A stretch of 5,678 nucleotides of DNA from Pseudomonadota bacterium (GTDB lineage Bacteria > Desulfobacterota > Desulfobacteria > Desulfobacterales > RPRI01), in contig JAHJQU010000420.1 in the NCBI GenBank assembly GCA_018819005.1, positions 1 to 5,678 of the forward strand. Reading direction: 5' to 3'. Positions 4,512 to 5,678 of the stretch are shown here, piece after piece; positions within the stretch are counted from its first letter, which is position 1, and every line of letters starts with the position of its first letter. The translations under genes were made by a program, and so were the position numbers. Below the pieces are notes generated by a model, which saw only the letters and a list, made by a program, of their open reading frames with translations, ran no database searches and was not told where the DNA came from.

Positions 4512-5678
4512 TCAGGCATAAGGCCAAAGTAAGGCAATCAGTCCTGCCAGCACAAAATGAGTTTCTACAAGAAATTCAAGCTTTGTACCGGGAAGCATAT
4601 AATCCTGCTCGTGAACTGTAAGCACAAAAAACAAAAATAAAGGGCAAATAAAAAGAATGTAACCGAGCTTTGAGACAAGATTAAATGAGCTTGATAGAAT
4701 CAGGAAAGCGATCATGAAGACAAGGATGTATTTTAGCAGCCGCATCGTCCGCTTTTCTCCGATTAATATTGGAATTGTTTCCCTTCCTACGATACGGTCG
4801 CCCTGCATATCGAGTATGTCAAAAAAGGCTGTTCTCACAAAAACCATGCAGACAGACCATGTAAAAACAATAAGGATACCCGGCCCAAACGGTAATGACA
4901 ATGCAGGTAGAAGTGAAGTTACAATACCCCAGGCAGCGGAAATCAGAGCTGTTTTTGAACCCGGAATATCCCTTATACTCCTGTATCTGCCTTTTGTCAG
5001 GCTTTCAGGAATTATCCTCAGATTATAAGAAAGACCCATTATGCTCATGCATAAAAGAACTAAAAACGGGGTCAGGCCTGTGGAATACGCGGTAAAAAGG
5101 CCCACAGCACCTGCAGATATCGCAAGGAAAGCAAGTAGAGTCTGATGTTTTTTGTAAAAGGATGCTCTATCAGGATCGTTATAATGATCGGCCTTTCTTC
5201 CTATAAGATTATTGAAAGTGTGCATTGAAAGAACATAGAGCATTGACATGATGACATATGGGAAATAGCCGGCATCTCCCAGCATTTTTATATTCACATA
5301 ACAAAGGCATCCGGCTCCAATTGAAACATAGATATTCGTTAGAAGAAGAGAGCGCTCTACATTATAATAATATTTGCGCCAGCCTCCTGCTTTCTTATAT
5401 GTGATGTTTTCGATTGCTCTGTAAACCCTTTTTATCACCCAGTTCGGGGTTGATGCGCCTGCCGTTATGCCTATATTGTGCGCTTGTGACAGAGCCTTTA
5501 TATCGAGTTCGGATTCTGTTTCTATATGATAGGCCGGCTTGCCGGCCTGCGCCGCGGCTTCAGCAAGCCTCTGGGTATTGCCGCTGGTACGCCCTCCAAC
5601 AACAACTATGGCGTCAACCATTTCTGCAAGCTCTTTTACTTCTTCCTGTCTCATGGAGGTTGAATTGCATATGGTATC
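4512..5678 (-). CDS. IspH (LytB) C-terminal part fused to a UbiA-family prenyltransferase, 5' end beyond window
   Basis: The frame is open to the right edge, so the Met at 5654 is internal. The visible 388 residues begin DTICNSTSMRQEEV, aligning without gaps to E. coli IspH around Cys197 (DTICYATTNRQEAV), the third 4Fe-4S ligand, here residue 4. GGRTSGNT (28-35) and TAGASTP (72-78) match the diphosphate-binding Ser/Asn loops. IspH reduces HMBPP to IPP and DMAPP in the MEP pathway. From about residue 105 a UbiA-type integral membrane domain follows, with about nine hydrophobic segments. Its second Asp motif DILDMQGD (287-294) and the following ETIPILIG are normal. Its first motif reads NNLIGRKAD (156-164), with Gly where the middle Asp of NDxxDxxxD is usual. 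UbiA enzymes transfer prenyl groups to aromatic or glycerol-phosphate acceptors; the acceptor here is unknown. Judged by IspH length, about 190 N-terminal residues are missing and the whole protein would be near 580. The stop is TGA (complement of 4512-4514). Confidence 0.92.
   Translation of the reverse strand, partial: DTICNSTSMRQEEVKELAEMVDAIVVVGGRTSGNTQRLAEAAAQAGKPAYHIETESELDIKALSQAHNIGITAGASTPNWVIKRVYRAIENITYKKAGGWRKYYYNVERSLLLTNIYVSIGAGCLCYVNIKMLGDAGYFPYVIMSMLYVLSMHTFNNLIGRKADHYNDPDRASFYKKHQTLLAFLAISAGAVGLFTAYSTGLTPFLVLLCMSIMGLSYNLRIIPESLTKGRYRSIRDIPGSKTALISAAWGIVTSLLPALSLPFGPGILIVFTWSVCMVFVRTAFFDILDMQGDRIVGRETIPILIGEKRTMRLLKYILVFMIAFLILSSSFNLVSKLGYILFICPLFLFFVLTVHEQDYMLPGTKLEFLVETHFVLAGLIALLWPYA

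Noticed and set aside
4322..4537. 71-codon minus-strand frame in the convergent gap
   Set aside because: It lies almost entirely inside the GTTTCC...CGGAAA repeat element and overlaps the UbiA-domain end; no motif is seen.

Overview
The window looks like a chromosomal stretch from an anaerobic bacterium, most probably a Desulfobacterota-type (deltaproteobacterial) lineage. This is inferred from a stand-alone FmdE-family protein, an orphan cobalamin-binding radical SAM enzyme, moderately AT-rich DNA, and intergenic palindromic repeats built on the core CGTAAAAAGTC. No single marker proves the taxonomy.

Layout from left to right: (i) the last ~22 codons of a Cys-rich plus-strand gene cut by the window edge (2-70); (ii) a convergent FmdE-family gene on the minus strand (108-734, GTG start), whose stop codon lies inside a repeat; (iii) a 185-bp divergent intergenic region with a strong repeat-derived hairpin; (iv) a B12-binding-domain radical SAM protein on the plus strand (920-2545); (v) a 260-bp gap mostly filled by a ~204-bp MITE-like element with imperfect terminal inverted repeats; (vi) a 487-residue membrane protein made of two tandem CDP-alcohol phosphotransferase domains (2806-4269), the first with a degenerate active-site motif and the second resembling phosphatidylserine synthase; (vii) a 242-bp convergent gap holding a second, unrelated repeat family (GTTTCC...CGGAAA); (viii) on the minus strand, the C-terminal half of IspH (LytB) fused in frame to a UbiA-type prenyltransferase, running off the right edge (4512-5678).

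Three of the neighbours touch membrane lipid or isoprenoid chemistry: IspH makes IPP/DMAPP, UbiA transfers prenyl chains, and the CDP-alcohol phosphotransferase makes phospholipid headgroups. The radical SAM enzyme could modify a lipid or quinone-like product. That they form one pathway is only an inference from proximity, because the genes lie on both strands and are separated by repeats. The most distinctive observations are the two fusion/duplication architectures (IspH-UbiA and tandem CDP-alcohol phosphotransferase), each with a specific departure from the family motif, and repeats that abut or overlap gene boundaries.
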